A stretch of DNA of 64,000 bases, from the NCBI RefSeq assembly GCF_014647655.1, contig NZ_BMPP01000016.1:5339-69338 (forward strand). Reading direction: 5' to 3'. A program made the translations under genes and the position numbers. The notes under the pieces were generated by a model. It saw nothing but the letters and a program-made list of their open reading frames with translations. It was not told the DNA's origin and did no database searches. Below are positions 1 through 8,794 of the stretch, piece after piece. Source of the DNA: Deinococcus malanensis (lineage in GTDB: Bacteria > Deinococcota > Deinococci > Deinococcales > Deinococcaceae). Positions within the stretch are counted from its first letter, which is position 1; each line of letters starts with the position of its first letter.

Positions 1-183
1 GCGCAGGGCCCGCAGGGCCGCCTGACCTTCACCGGACAGGTTGGCCTCGGTACTGGCTGCGGAAGTGGCTGCCGTGGTCTGGGGCTGCACGGCCCCCGTT
101 CCGCCGCAGCTGGTCATCAGCGGCAGGGCGAAGCACAGGGCGGTCAGGGCCAGGCTCAGCGGACGGGGGAAGGCGTTGGTCAT
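1..183 (-). CDS. Lipoprotein, N-terminal part (runs off window edge)
   Basis: Only the first 61 codons are present; the gene reads leftwards out of the window. The protein begins MTNAFPRP, continues with a hydrophobic stretch (residues 9-22), and reaches a lipobox-like LPLMTSC with the lipidated cysteine at residue 26, followed by a Gly, Ala and Thr-rich segment. That architecture predicts export and lipid anchoring on the cell surface. The longer overlapping frame at 29-232 is a shadow: it has no signal peptide and is rich in Arg and Pro. Nothing beyond the lipoprotein signal can be assigned. Confidence 0.7.
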   Translation of the reverse strand, partial: MTNAFPRPLSLALTALCFALPLMTSCGGTGAVQPQTTAATSAASTEANLSGEGQAALRALR

Positions 184-239
184 GACCACACGGTAGTTGG
201 AAAAAGCTCGCCCGGAACGTGGTTTTTTCCATTTTCCGG

Positions 240-780
240 ATTCATGAAGCTGATGATCGGTTCCTGTCAGACCACTTCTGACAGCGCCGGAAGCCACATT
301 AAGGTGGTTCTGCATTAAGACGATCAGTGCCTGGGGTGTGCCCATCACTGGCAGCCCAACAGGTCCCTCCCCGCTCCAGACGTCTAGCAGGACCTGCTCA
401 CCTAAACTTTCCAACCTGGCGAACCTCCTCGCACATCTTCATCTGCCTGGTGGATTGTTCACCGACTGGTACCAGAAAACAACAAATTGTCACAGCGGTA
501 TACCTGCAGAAGGTGCCGTATTTCAGCCGCTGGTGGGCTTTCTCAAACGCAATCTCATGGGGACCAGATATCTGGGAGAGCTGACGTCCTCCGCTGAAGA
601 CCACTCGAGGACCTTTTCGGAGCAAATCAACCTCCCCGAACGCACCTGCCAGATTCCCGGATGTCCCTCACATTCCGCCACGAACTCAACGACCATCCCT
701 AATGAACCGGGCCCTGCATATCATCGCGGTGGTTTGCCTGAAACATGATGATGGTCGGTCCAGAGCGCTTCAGGCTTATC
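240..780. other. No supported gene
   Basis: Short overlapping frames exist on both strands, but none has a convincing start, ribosome site or family resemblance. The segment lies between the edge lipoprotein and a decayed gene, so it may hold eroded coding DNA. Confidence 0.4.
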
Positions 781-786
781 TGAGCC

Positions 787-1191
787 GCAGATCGATGTGT
801 TTCTGTTGCACCTGCCGCTGGATGTCCTCGACCATCTGAGCGAATGGAGTGTGGGTTGGTGAACGCTGCAAGTGCCGCAGGAGGCAGGATCACGCGAATC
901 AGCATCCCAGGCGGCAAGTGCGGCATCAGGGCATGCAGCACGCTGAGCATGGTCGGCACGTGCGGATTGAGCGGTGTGCTGACCTGTACCAGGCCGCAGC
1001 GGGCGTAAATCGTACCCTGATCTATGGAGAACTCCAACGGACGGAGTCACCAGCGGAATCAGAGGGGGTGGGTCTGGCGGTGCCGGTACCGGAGCAACCC
1101 GGGCCGGCTTAGGCGGAACTGGGCCGGTCATGTCGCCGTGCGAGAAACGCGCGAGCTGGCCGATCTTTTTGGTGACGAGCTGAACCTGCAC
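787..1191 (-). pseudogene. Frameshifted gene of unknown function
   Basis: Three consecutive minus-strand frames each carry protein-like sequence that joins up if two frameshifts are allowed. The first part (from GTG at 1191) begins MQVQLVTKKIGQLARF and leads into a Pro-rich linker. The second part, one frame over, includes IDQGTIYARCGLVQVS and LPPGMLIRVILPPAALAAF. The third ends MVEDIQRQVQQKHIDLRLR followed by a stop near 787. I do not recognise the family. It is either a decayed gene or one with two sequencing errors. The true 5' end may lie further upstream, because coding-like sequence (RPSTRRG) precedes the GTG. Confidence 0.4.
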
Positions 1192-1260
1192 TCCTCGACG
1201 CGTGCTGGGCCTGTCTGGAAGACCAGAGCGCCTGATTCGGCAGCCCTGAAAGGGACGAAG

Positions 1261-1283
1261 AAGGCAGCCCGTGGGCTGCCTTT
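1261..1283. terminator. Hairpin terminator
   Basis: AAGGCAGCCC and GGGCTGCCTT form a perfect inverted repeat around a GT centre, followed by T residues. It is symmetric enough to act in either direction. Confidence 0.6.
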
Positions 1284-1398
1284 GATGCTGAACATTCTAC
1301 CCCGCTATGCACTACGAATTGAGCTATGCAGAACGATTATGGCCCGAAGGATTGACACCGATTCCCGCAGCGGCCTCTTTCCACACGTACAGCCTGGT

Positions 1399-1554
1399 TT
1401 ATCCCTCCTGGCCAGGTTGAACGCACCACATGGCCTGGTAGGGGTCCAGGTGTAGGCGGTCGTGCATAAAGGTCACGCGGCTGTCCCCCAGGAGGTCGAC
1501 GGCCTGCTTCCCAAGGTGCTCGCGCAAGACTTCTCCATGCGGATGTTTTCGCAG
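1399..1554 (-). pseudogene. C-terminal protein fragment
   Basis: A minus-strand frame bounded by stops carries HGEVLREHLGKQAVDLLGDS and then RVTFMHDRLHLDPYQAMW, which is typical folded-protein sequence, and ends with a TAA at 1401-1399. No start codon precedes it in frame, so only the tail of a gene survives. The family is not recognised. Confidence 0.35.
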
Positions 1555-1607
1555 TTATGCCCTGGCAGGAGGGATCCACTGTGGGGCTGCCTCTAAGCAT
1601 CAATGCC

Positions 1608-1643
1608 TATCAATATTGACAAGTGTCTATTTAGATGTACATT
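1608..1643 (+). promoter_or_regulatory. Promoter and operator of the ArsR-type gene
   Basis: TTGACA at 1616-1621 is followed after 16 nt by TACATT at 1638-1643, giving a consensus-like promoter. Its -35 box is covered by a near-perfect dyad, TATCAATATTGACA at 1608-1621. Transcription would begin almost exactly at the ATG at 1650, so the mRNA would be leaderless. A dyad over the -35 box is the usual arrangement for autoregulation by ArsR/SmtB repressors. Binding of the neighbouring protein here is inference. Confidence 0.6.
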
Positions 1644-1649
1644 GATGAC

Positions 1650-1967
1650 ATGAGCCCTGCCGTCCACCACGATGTCCTCCGCGCCCTTGCCGACCCCACA
1701 CGCCAACAGATTCTCGAATTCCTTCTGCGCGTCGAGGAAGCCAGACGCCGCGGAGAATGCTTCGCCGGCACCATCAGCCAGGCCCTCGGCCTCAGCCAAC
1801 CCACCATCAGCCACCACATGAAAGTCCTGGTCGACGCCGGCCTCGTCAAAGCCACCAAAAAAGGCACCTCGGTCTACTACTGCCTCGGCAACCAGGGCTT
1901 TCAGGTTCTCCACGATCACCTCACGCCGTACCTCGAAGCCACCTCAGAGACAAAGGAGACAACATGA
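1650..1967 (+). CDS. ArsR/SmtB-family transcriptional repressor
   Basis: A 105-residue winged-helix protein, usual length for ArsR/SmtB dimeric repressors that release DNA on binding a metal or other ligand. It has the ALADPTRQQILEFLL opening helix and the recognition helix region LSQPTISHHMKVLVDAGLV. The segment EARRRGECFAG carries the only Cys before the recognition helix, and the CxC metal motif of classical ArsR is absent, so the inducer is unknown. An upstream in-frame ATG at 1635 lies inside the promoter, so I chose the leaderless ATG at 1650. It overlaps the next gene by ATGA. The MFS gene downstream is convergent, so it need not be the target. Confidence 0.9.
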   Translation: MSPAVHHDVLRALADPTRQQILEFLLRVEEARRRGECFAGTISQALGLSQPTISHHMKVLVDAGLVKATKKGTSVYYCLGNQGFQVLHDHLTPYLEATSETKETT

Positions 1968-2173
1968 ACGACCACCTCACCCACCCCCTCTATACCCCCG
2001 CGAACGAAGTGTACGAAGAACGCCTCGCTCAACACTTCTACGAGGTGGAAGTCAGGCGCCTCCTGGGGCGTCCTGGGCCACGAGCCCGGCTCGCCGCGGC
2101 CTTACGCCATCTCGCTGACCGGGTCGATCTCTATCCTGTTCCTCTCCACACTTCCAACAGACCTGTGCGGTAA
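1964..2173 (+). CDS. Small protein coupled to the ArsR gene
   Basis: A 69-aa protein beginning MNDHLTHPLYTPANEVYEER. Its ATG overlaps the repressor stop codon (ATGA), and AAGGAG at 1954-1959 is well placed, so translation is probably coupled. The middle (VYEERLAQHFYEVEVRRLL) looks amphipathic. No known domain was recognised, but the operon position suggests a partner or target of the repressor. A further mini-ORF at 2191-2274 (MGQLQLVQAFREFQVAMAPE) may be another tiny gene or the tail of this one after a frameshift. Confidence 0.6.
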   Translation: MNDHLTHPLYTPANEVYEERLAQHFYEVEVRRLLGRPGPRARLAAALRHLADRVDLYPVPLHTSNRPVR

Positions 2174-2330
2174 CTACGGATAACGAAGCCATGGGGCAAC
2201 TACAGCTTGTGCAGGCCTTTCGGGAGTTCCAGGTGGCCATGGCACCGGAGCTCACCGCTCCCGCGCACCATTGAGGAGGCACCGGTTCTCCCATCCTCAA
2301 CCGCGATATTGTCAGGCGCTGAGGCTGGGT

Positions 2331-3614
2331 TCACGCCTCAACAGTCGCCCCCGGTGGGACGCACACCCGGCCCTGTGTGCACTCCATGCGACTCAGACGC
2401 CAGGCGAGCAGACCAGCGAGGAGGGTCAGGATCGCCGCAAGGGTAAGCATGGGAACAGGCGCCACGCGGTTCCCGAGCAGTGCAGCGCCCCCCGTAGTCA
2501 ACACGCCCATCAGCGACATCGTGGTACTCAGTGCCCCGGACACCCGGCCCCGCAAGGCCGCAGGCGTCCCGAGTTGCAACAGCGTGGACGACGCGACATT
2601 GGCGACGACCATCGGGAGGCCGAGCAACGCACCCAGGAAGAAGACCGGTGCCAAACTGGTCTGTCGGTACATCAGGAACATGATGATGCCGACCAGGAGA
2701 GTGCCAAGCGCCACTGTGCGCCCCAGAGCCACACGCGGAACGATCCGCGTCGCGATCAGGCTGCCACAGAGCGTTCCGGCACCGATCAACGTGCTGAGCA
2801 CCCCAACGTCGGCCGGTGAGGCCCGCAGGACACTCTGCAGGTACGGCGTGTAGTACGGATCGATCAAGGTGCCCCCCAGGCTGGTGAGCGCCCCCGTGAG
2901 GAACAGGGTGCGGATGAGAGGCTGCTGCATTATCCAGCTGAGGCCCTCCCGCCCCTCCGAGTACAGGGATCGCCATCCGCTCCGCAGGGTCGAGCTCGCG
3001 TTCTCACTCGCCAGCCGATGGCTTGCAGACCGGGGCAATCTGGCGAAGCACAGCGCCGCCAGGACGAAACTCAAGGCGTCCACCCACACCACGGTCCGCA
3101 GGCCACCAGTACTCACGAGCAGGCCGCCCATAACCGGACCGAGCAGACGCGCACTGGTATGCCCCACCGAGAGCAGGGCGGTGGCGCGCGCGAGTTGAGC
3201 CTCGCCAACGAGCTCAGGCAGGAGAGCCGTAGCAGCCGGCAGAGCAAGCAGGTTCAAGGTACGCACCGCGAAGATCACGCCCATCAACAGCCCGATCTGC
3301 GAAGAACCGGCCAGGAGCAGCAGGATGATGAGACCCTGGAGAAGTTGTGCGCCGATCAGCGTTGTCCTACGATCCCAGCGGTCCGCGAGCACGCCGGCAA
3401 GTGACCCGAACAACAGGCCCGGAAGGTACCCGGTCATTGCCAGCAGAGCTGTCGAAGTCAGGGACTGCGTCTGCTGAAACACCAGGTAAGGCAGCATGAC
3501 GCCGAGGGCTCGGTCGCCCATGACGGTGATGGCCTCCCCGAGCCACAGCCAGGCAAATGGAGCGGCCAGGCGCGGGGCCGGGTCGTAGGGCGCGTACCGT
3601 GTGGGGAAAGCCAT
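2331..3614 (-). CDS. MFS transporter
   Basis: About 427 residues with the pattern of 12 transmembrane helices of the major facilitator superfamily. The cytoplasmic loop between helices 2 and 3 reads GSLAGVLADRWDRRTT, the family signature (GxLADRxGRR-like). It resembles the MFS_3-type efflux proteins of drug and macrolide export, but the substrate cannot be read from sequence. I start at MAFPTRYAP; a TTG at 3656 would add 14 weak residues. It is divergent from a winged-helix regulator, whose first possible ATG directly abuts this start (CATATG), so the two share a regulatory region or one of them starts further inside. Confidence 0.9.
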   Translation of the reverse strand: MAFPTRYAPYDPAPRLAAPFAWLWLGEAITVMGDRALGVMLPYLVFQQTQSLTSTALLAMTGYLPGLLFGSLAGVLADRWDRRTTLIGAQLLQGLIILLLLAGSSQIGLLMGVIFAVRTLNLLALPAATALLPELVGEAQLARATALLSVGHTSARLLGPVMGGLLVSTGGLRTVVWVDALSFVLAALCFARLPRSASHRLASENASSTLRSGWRSLYSEGREGLSWIMQQPLIRTLFLTGALTSLGGTLIDPYYTPYLQSVLRASPADVGVLSTLIGAGTLCGSLIATRIVPRVALGRTVALGTLLVGIIMFLMYRQTSLAPVFFLGALLGLPMVVANVASSTLLQLGTPAALRGRVSGALSTTMSLMGVLTTGGAALLGNRVAPVPMLTLAAILTLLAGLLAWRLSRMECTQGRVCVPPGATVEA

Positions 3615-3644
3615 ATGGCCAGCGTGGGCTTTACCCTGGTGAAC

Positions 3645-4424
3645 ATGGCACCCCAAAATTCACCTAGGTTCCCGGAGGGTGCCGGACCAGTCTGGCAGCG
3701 TCTGGATGACCCGGCCGCGGCGCGGGTACTGGCTGACGCGTACACGCGGCAGTTCTTTCAGCCGTTCATCTGGCGAGAGCGGCTCGTTTCGGATGTCGCC
3801 CGTGAACTCGAGGTCAGCAAGACGGCCATGCTGTACCGCGTCCGCCAGTTCCTGCGATTGGGCCTCCTGACGGTCACGCGCACCGAGGCACGCGCTGGAC
3901 GAGCCCTCAAGTACTACCGGGCGAGTTCCCAGGGGTACTTCGTGCCATTTGCGGCCACGCAGGCTGAGTCGGTGCAGGCGCTGTACGAGGCGTCACTGGA
4001 CCATCCGCGTCACTCGGTGCTCGCCAGTCTGTCGCAGGCCTGGAGCGGCCTGGCCGATGATGCCCGCGAGTACGGCCTGTACACCTTCGGGGACGAACGC
4101 GGCCTTATGAGTCACGCCCTACTGCCGTACCAGCCGGTCGTGCCGCACCGGAACGCACTTGCGGATGGAGGGATGCTGGGGCCGCTCTTGGCGGACGCTG
4201 CGCCAGCACTCTGGGACAACACCGCCACGCTCATCCTGGCTAAAGGTGACGCCAAGGCGTTACAGCGTGAACTCTACGCTCTGCACCGCAAGTACCAGGG
4301 CCGCCGGGACCCCACGGGTGACCCATATCTGCTGCGGCTCACCTTAACTCCGAATACTCTGCGAGAACTGCAGACGCACCGTGACCCTTCGGCTGCATAC
4401 CCTAGAAGGGTTGATAAACAATAA
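3645..4424 (+). CDS. Winged-helix (ArsR-like) transcriptional regulator
   Basis: About 259 residues. The N-terminal third contains RQFFQPFIWRERLVSDVARE and then LEVSKTAMLYRVRQFLRLGL, a helix-turn-helix followed by a wing (TVTRTEARAGRALKYYRAS). The rest is probably a ligand or dimerisation domain of unknown type. The gene is divergent from the MFS transporter, which suggests it controls that exporter. I use the ATG at 3645; an earlier ATG at 3615 would overlap the MFS start codon region and leave no room for promoters. Confidence 0.8.
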   Translation: MAPQNSPRFPEGAGPVWQRLDDPAAARVLADAYTRQFFQPFIWRERLVSDVARELEVSKTAMLYRVRQFLRLGLLTVTRTEARAGRALKYYRASSQGYFVPFAATQAESVQALYEASLDHPRHSVLASLSQAWSGLADDAREYGLYTFGDERGLMSHALLPYQPVVPHRNALADGGMLGPLLADAAPALWDNTATLILAKGDAKALQRELYALHRKYQGRRDPTGDPYLLRLTLTPNTLRELQTHRDPSAAYPRRVDKQ

Positions 4425-4430
4425 GCTTCA

Positions 4431-4550
4431 ATCCGGCTGGAGGGCCGCGTTGGGGGACGCAAGCGCAAACTTCTGCCCCACCGGGAGCAGGAGATCCGTG
4501 AGGCTGTCCAGTCCGGGCGGCGCACTGCGGCGCAGTGCGCCAGAACGCAG
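4431..4550 (+). pseudogene. Serine recombinase (resolvase) C-terminal fragment
   Basis: The frame starting near 4431 reads GRKRKLLPHREQEIREAVQS followed by GRRTAAQCART, the DNA-binding helix-turn-helix tail found in Tn3-type resolvases and invertases. The catalytic domain is absent. This is a scar of a transposon or of a plasmid resolution system. Confidence 0.6.
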
Positions 4551-4630
4551 AAGACGCAGCAACTTAGACCAGCGATGAAGCGGGGAGCGTCAGCAAACTC
4601 CTGGCATCATGGCCAGCGGACTGGCGTCTG

Positions 4631-6454
4631 TCAGACCAGCTCCGCACGAGCCACCTGCTCCTTTCTGTACTGAAGTTCGTACAGCTCTCGATAGAGGCCG
4701 TCCGCTTTCATCAATTCCGTATGGGTTCCGTCTTCCACAATCTCTCCGGCGTTCAAAACCAGGATGCGTTCAGCGTTCCGGATCGTCGAGAGGCGGTGCG
4801 CAATGATGAAGGTGGTGCGCCCCTGCATGAGCATCTCCAGCGCCTCTTGCACCAGCGCTTCAGATTCGTTGTCGAGTGCACTGGTCGCCTCATCGAGAAT
4901 CAGAATGCGCGGGTTCTTCAGCAGCGCGCGGGCAATCGCCACCCGCTGCCGCTGGCCGCCGCTGAGCTTGACGCCGCGCTCACCTACGAGGGTCGCATAC
5001 CCCTGCGGGAAATCCTGAACAAAGGTGTGGGCGTTCGCGGCTCGGGCTGCCGCCATAACCTCTGCCGGGCTGGCGCCCGGATGCCCGTAGCGGATGTTGT
5101 CCTCGATACTGCCAGAAAACAGCAGCGTCTCCTGCGGCACTAGCCCCACCTGCGTCCGCAGGTCGCGCAGGGCATACGCACGCACATCGTGCCCGTCAAC
5201 CAGCAGCGCTCCTTCGCTCACGTCCCAGAAGCGCGAAATCAGGTTGACCAGTGTCGTCTTGCCTGCGCCACTGGGCCCGACCAGCGCAACCACCTGTCCA
5301 GCGGGCACATCGAAATTCAGCCGGCGCAGGATCGGCGCCCCGCCGTAACCGAAGGTCACGCGGTCGAAGGCGACACTGCCCTGGGCACGGGGCAGTGGGA
5401 CAGGCGCGGTCGTCTCCGGGAGGTCGCTGCGCTCGTCGAGGAGTTCGAAGATGCGGCCTGAAGCTCCGAGTGCCTCCTGAAACTGGTTGGAAATACCGGT
5501 CAGTGCTGCTACCGTCCCGCCGACCTGAAGGGCATAGATCAGAAACGTGACGAGGTTGCCTGGCGTGAGGTCACCCGCCATGACCTGGCGTCCGCCGAAC
5601 CACAGCATGACCGCCAGCGCACCGAAGGTCAGAAAGCTCATGGTGCCGCCCATCAACGCCTGAAGCCGGGCCCGTCGCAGTGCCGCCAGGAAGGAGGCGA
5701 GCACGCCCTGGCCGTATCGGCCGCGTTCGATGTCTTCGGCCGTGAAGCTCTGCACGACGCGCACACCACTGATGGCTTCCTCGGCGCTGGCGTTGGCTTC
5801 GGCCACCCGGTCCTGCACTTCCCGGCTGACTTTGCGGATGCGGCGCCCTATCATGACCGCGATTCCGATCACCAATGGGATCACTGCCAGCGTCAGCAGG
5901 CTCAGGCGCGGGCTGGTCAGCACCAGTAATGTACCCGCGCCGATCAGGCTCACGACCTGCGCGGCAAGTTGCGCGAGCGCCGTGCTGGTCACAGTCTGCA
6001 CCGTACCCACGTCGGCGGTTAGCCTGCTGGTCAGGTCGCCGGTCTTGTGCTCTGCAAAGAACCGTGGCGAGAGGGTCAGCAGGTGCGCAAACAGGCTTCT
6101 GCGCAGGTCGGCCACCACGCTTACTCCCACTCTGGACAGCAGGTACGACTGTACTGCACCGAACAGAGAGGACAACGCGAAAATGCCCAGCAGGGCCACC
6201 ACAGTGCGGTCGAGCAGCCCGGTGTCGGTGCTCCCCACCCGCAGAAAAGACGCGTCGATCAGCTGCCCGAATAGCAGCGGAAATACAAGATTCAGGCCGC
6301 TGGAGAGCAGCGTGGCAACCAGCCCCAGCAGGAACATCCCGCGGTAGGGCCGCGCGTAGGCGAGCAGCCGCGCGAGCTGTTTCGGGTCACGCTTGACGCG
6401 CGGCGAGCTCGGATCGCGGGCAGACGAAGCCATGCGGGAAGAGCGCGACATCAT
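4631..6454 (-). CDS. ABC transporter, fused permease and ATPase (MsbA/BmrA-like)
   Basis: A 607-residue half-transporter that would work as a homodimer or with a partner to export lipids, peptides or drugs. Residues about 30-320 are a six-helix exporter domain with the coupling-helix region. The ATPase domain has Walker A GPSGAGKTT (about 390), the signature LSGGQRQR (about 495), Walker B ILILDEATSALD (about 515) and the H-loop IIAHRLST. All catalytic motifs are intact. A Ser, Arg and Ala-rich N-terminal tail precedes the first helix. No partner ABC gene is adjacent. A resolvase scar lies downstream and a kinase scar upstream. Confidence 0.95.
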   Translation of the reverse strand: MMSRSSRMASSARDPSSPRVKRDPKQLARLLAYARPYRGMFLLGLVATLLSSGLNLVFPLLFGQLIDASFLRVGSTDTGLLDRTVVALLGIFALSSLFGAVQSYLLSRVGVSVVADLRRSLFAHLLTLSPRFFAEHKTGDLTSRLTADVGTVQTVTSTALAQLAAQVVSLIGAGTLLVLTSPRLSLLTLAVIPLVIGIAVMIGRRIRKVSREVQDRVAEANASAEEAISGVRVVQSFTAEDIERGRYGQGVLASFLAALRRARLQALMGGTMSFLTFGALAVMLWFGGRQVMAGDLTPGNLVTFLIYALQVGGTVAALTGISNQFQEALGASGRIFELLDERSDLPETTAPVPLPRAQGSVAFDRVTFGYGGAPILRRLNFDVPAGQVVALVGPSGAGKTTLVNLISRFWDVSEGALLVDGHDVRAYALRDLRTQVGLVPQETLLFSGSIEDNIRYGHPGASPAEVMAAARAANAHTFVQDFPQGYATLVGERGVKLSGGQRQRVAIARALLKNPRILILDEATSALDNESEALVQEALEMLMQGRTTFIIAHRLSTIRNAERILVLNAGEIVEDGTHTELMKADGLYRELYELQYRKEQVARAELV

Positions 6455-6502
6455 GCAGACAGCGTACGTCCAGCAGGCGAGGAGAATGACCCTTCCCGGG
6501 CT

Positions 6503-6637
6503 TCAGGTCAAGCGCAGGCTGTTCAGGCGCAGGTCGTCCACCAGCCGCTTCATGTGTTCGCCGCTCTCCGTGATCTGCCTCAGATACAACCGACCGCGGT
6601 CGTCAAACTGCACGCTGTATTTCCGCTCGAGCACGCC
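6503..6637 (-). pseudogene. Histidine kinase dimerisation-domain fragment
   Basis: The minus strand reads [20 protein letters not shown] and ends LRLNSLRLT before a stop. That matches the second helix of HisKA dimerisation domains (typically ...ESxxHMxxLIDDLL). The conserved His and the ATPase domain are missing. It is one of several two-component scars here. Confidence 0.5.
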
Positions 6638-6740
6638 AGCAAAAACAGGTGACCGCACGGATCAGGCCATCATGGACGCCCGCGCATACGCTCTGGAAGC
6701 CAACCGCGTGCCCTGAGCCGCCATTACACCACCTTGAAGG

Positions 6741-6772
6741 CCGCCTGCTTCTCCGAAACGGGAAGCAGGCGG
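6741..6772. terminator. Strong hairpin, probable terminator
   Basis: CCGCCTGCTTC (6741-6751) pairs perfectly with GAAGCAGGCGG (6762-6772), an 11-bp stem with a 10-nt loop. It lies 17 nt beyond the stop of the small minus-strand gene at 6789-6962. No T-run follows. Confidence 0.55.
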
Positions 6773-6788
6773 TCCAATGCGTTGACCT

Positions 6789-6962
6789 TCAGGCGCGCAG
6801 GGCCGGCACCTGCTGGTACGTAAGGAGCGAACGCTGCTCGTGATCATCAACCGCGGAAGCACTGGGGGTACGCGCGTTCGTGTCAGGGCGGCGCACACCA
6901 GCAAGTTTGGCTTCAAGTTCGTCAGAAAACAGCCACAGCATCATCGGGGGGTTTCTTTTCAT
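6789..6962 (-). CDS. Small protein of unknown function
   Basis: A 57-aa protein starting MKRNPPMMLWLFSDELEAKL. AAGGAG lies 8 nt before the ATG, which is one of the better ribosome sites in this region and decides the start. The N-terminal third is hydrophobic with a basic head. The rest is polar (VRRPDTNARTPSASAVDDHE). It is followed by a strong hairpin, so it looks like a one-gene transcription unit. No family recognised. Confidence 0.6.
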   Translation of the reverse strand: MKRNPPMMLWLFSDELEAKLAGVRRPDTNARTPSASAVDDHEQRSLLTYQQVPALRA

Positions 6963-7253
6963 GGAACTAGCTCCTTGAAAGGACTGCAGCAGCGCAGTCA
7001 ACCTTCATGCCCCAGTCAGCATACGCCAACGATGATGAGTGTTGACAGTCACATTTGGTCAATGGCCTATCATTGAAACGCTGGTCTCGCGTCACACTTC
7101 GTGGCTCGCCGATGTGCAGGACAACACCGGGTCTTCCGGGCATCCTGGCCCGGATGGGGTTGAGCGGGCAGGTACAGTGACAGGAATGCTTCTGCTTGTG
7201 CCTGCCAGCAAATTCACACCACGTGACGGGACGCTCGCGCGTCAGGGGGTCTG

Positions 7254-7742
7254 ATGTCGTTCTTCCGGACGCACCTGGTGGACGTGCTGCGTCATGATTA
7301 CGTGAGCTTTAAAGGACGCGTGCGCCGGCGTGACTTCTGGCGGTTCATGCTCGCGACGGCCGTGGTGTCGTTGGTGTTGAGCGCGTTTCAACTGGTGGTG
7401 CGCGAGGGCACCCTCCTGGCCCGAATTGTGGAGGGCGTAGACCTGCTGGTGGCCACGGCGTTCCTGGTGCCAACCTTGGGTATGGGCGCGCGGCGGCTGC
7501 ATGACGCGGGGCTGAGTGGATGGTGGCAATTGCTGCTAGCTCCCCTGCTGCTGTTCGTGCCGTGGAGCGCAGTGACGGATCCAGGCGTGACGGTCGTCTG
7601 GGGGCCGTGGTGGATCGTGACGGCCGTACTGGGCTGGGCGGGCCTGCTGGTGCTGCTGATGGTGGACAGCGTCCCGCACGTGAACCGCTGGGGGGCCAGC
7701 CCGAAAGGAGCCGTACCGGGTGACGGGACCGTGAACGCCTGA
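7254..7742 (+). CDS. DUF805 family membrane protein
   Basis: A 162-residue inner-membrane protein with about four hydrophobic segments. The family hallmarks are visible: the N-terminal FKGRVRRRDFWRFML (as in the usual GRxxRxxFW) and the motif ARRLHDAGLSGWW between the second and third helices. DUF805 proteins have no established activity. AGGGGGT lies just upstream of the ATG. The following gene at 7772 is close enough to be co-transcribed. Confidence 0.9.
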   Translation: MSFFRTHLVDVLRHDYVSFKGRVRRRDFWRFMLATAVVSLVLSAFQLVVREGTLLARIVEGVDLLVATAFLVPTLGMGARRLHDAGLSGWWQLLLAPLLLFVPWSAVTDPGVTVVWGPWWIVTAVLGWAGLLVLLMVDSVPHVNRWGASPKGAVPGDGTVNA

Positions 7743-7771
7743 CGCGCATCACCGTGGGTCATGATGAACGA

Positions 7772-8170
7772 ATGACGCTGCCCTTCCCGGATCAGACCAT
7801 TACCCTGGTTTACCAGCACCATGGTCTGAAGACCGCGGTGGAGGTCGTGGTGTACGGCGCGACCCCGCGGGTGCGCGGGTACGTGCTGGAGGACGGCGAG
7901 GCGCGGCGGGTGTGGATGTTCGACGTGAGCCCGTCCCTGGTGGGGCAGGCTCAGCGACTCGTCACGGGCGCGCTGACCGGGGAAGATAGATCGATGACGC
8001 TCACCGGCTGGCAGATCTCCCTTGAAGCCGCTGGAGACGTTGGCGCGAGGCGGGAGCTGCGCGTGATGTTTCCGGAGGGCGAGACCACCTGTGTGTGGCC
8101 AGTGACTGATCACGGCGTGCGGACGGAACTCACGGACCGGCAGCGCCTGTTGACTGCCGGACCGCTCTGA
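7772..8170 (+). CDS. Hypothetical protein
   Basis: A 132-residue protein starting MTLPFPDQTITLVYQHHGLK, predicted mostly beta-strand with no signal peptide or membrane segment. The region GATPRVRGYVLEDGEARRVW suggests a small sensor or scaffold fold, but I recognise no family. A GTG at 7754 would add six residues. It follows the DUF805 gene by 29 nt and is likely in the same operon. Confidence 0.65.
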   Translation: MTLPFPDQTITLVYQHHGLKTAVEVVVYGATPRVRGYVLEDGEARRVWMFDVSPSLVGQAQRLVTGALTGEDRSMTLTGWQISLEAAGDVGARRELRVMFPEGETTCVWPVTDHGVRTELTDRQRLLTAGPL

Positions 8171-8406
8171 CTGGTCCATGGGCCCGTCCTGCGGCTCGCC
8201 GGTGCATAGGTGCGAGGTAGGAAGTCGAATGCAATAGCGTCCAGGACGTCTGAAATACGGCCCAGGTGGGTGCTCCAGGGCCAGCGACTCTGACGCTGCT
8301 TCAGCGAGGGCCTGCGCCTGTCCAAAAGTGCTGCCTCTGCCCATCAATACGGCACTTCGAAGCACTGGGTTGGCAAGCCAACGGACCACCAATAAGGCCC
8401 CGGACG

Positions 8407-8757
8407 TCATGCGGGCGCTGATTTCGAGAAAAAACGACGGCGGGCTGTCGCACCTAGGTAAGGTAGTCGAGGTCCTGGGACGAATCGCTGCTGGACATAG
8501 GCGATCTCCTTCCGGGTGGTCTCGCCCGTGTATCCACCGACATTGATCACCAGAATCTCGTCTGCGAGGTCAATCTTGTGCCGATGCAGTTGGGCAAAGC
8601 GGTCCAGGGCAGCAGCTCGTTCGGCGTCTGACAGATGCGCGAGGATGTCCTCGTCGCGCTGGAGGTGGCTGCCGACGCTTACGACGATACGGCCAGCGAG
8701 TGCCTCCCGCAGGCTGGCAGCGTCGAATGCTTCCTGCGCACGCAAGGGCATGCCCAA
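8407..8757 (-). pseudogene. Nucleoside 2-deoxyribosyltransferase-like protein, frameshifted
   Basis: The main frame carries DAASLREALAGRIVVSVGSH, then KIDLADEILVINVGGYTGET and TRKEIAYVQQ, a layout seen in a small Rossmann-like family related to nucleoside deoxyribosyltransferases (DLADEVLVLNVGGYxGxSTRxEI). The N-terminal strand with CAGSIR lies in the neighbouring frame just upstream (near 8725-8745), so the gene has lost frame by one base there. The extreme C-terminus is also off-family. The start given by this frame (ATG at 8757) is therefore probably not the original one. Most likely inactive. Confidence 0.5.
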
Positions 8758-8794
8758 GGGAGGTCATGCAACCATCTTGCACCCGCGGCGAGAG

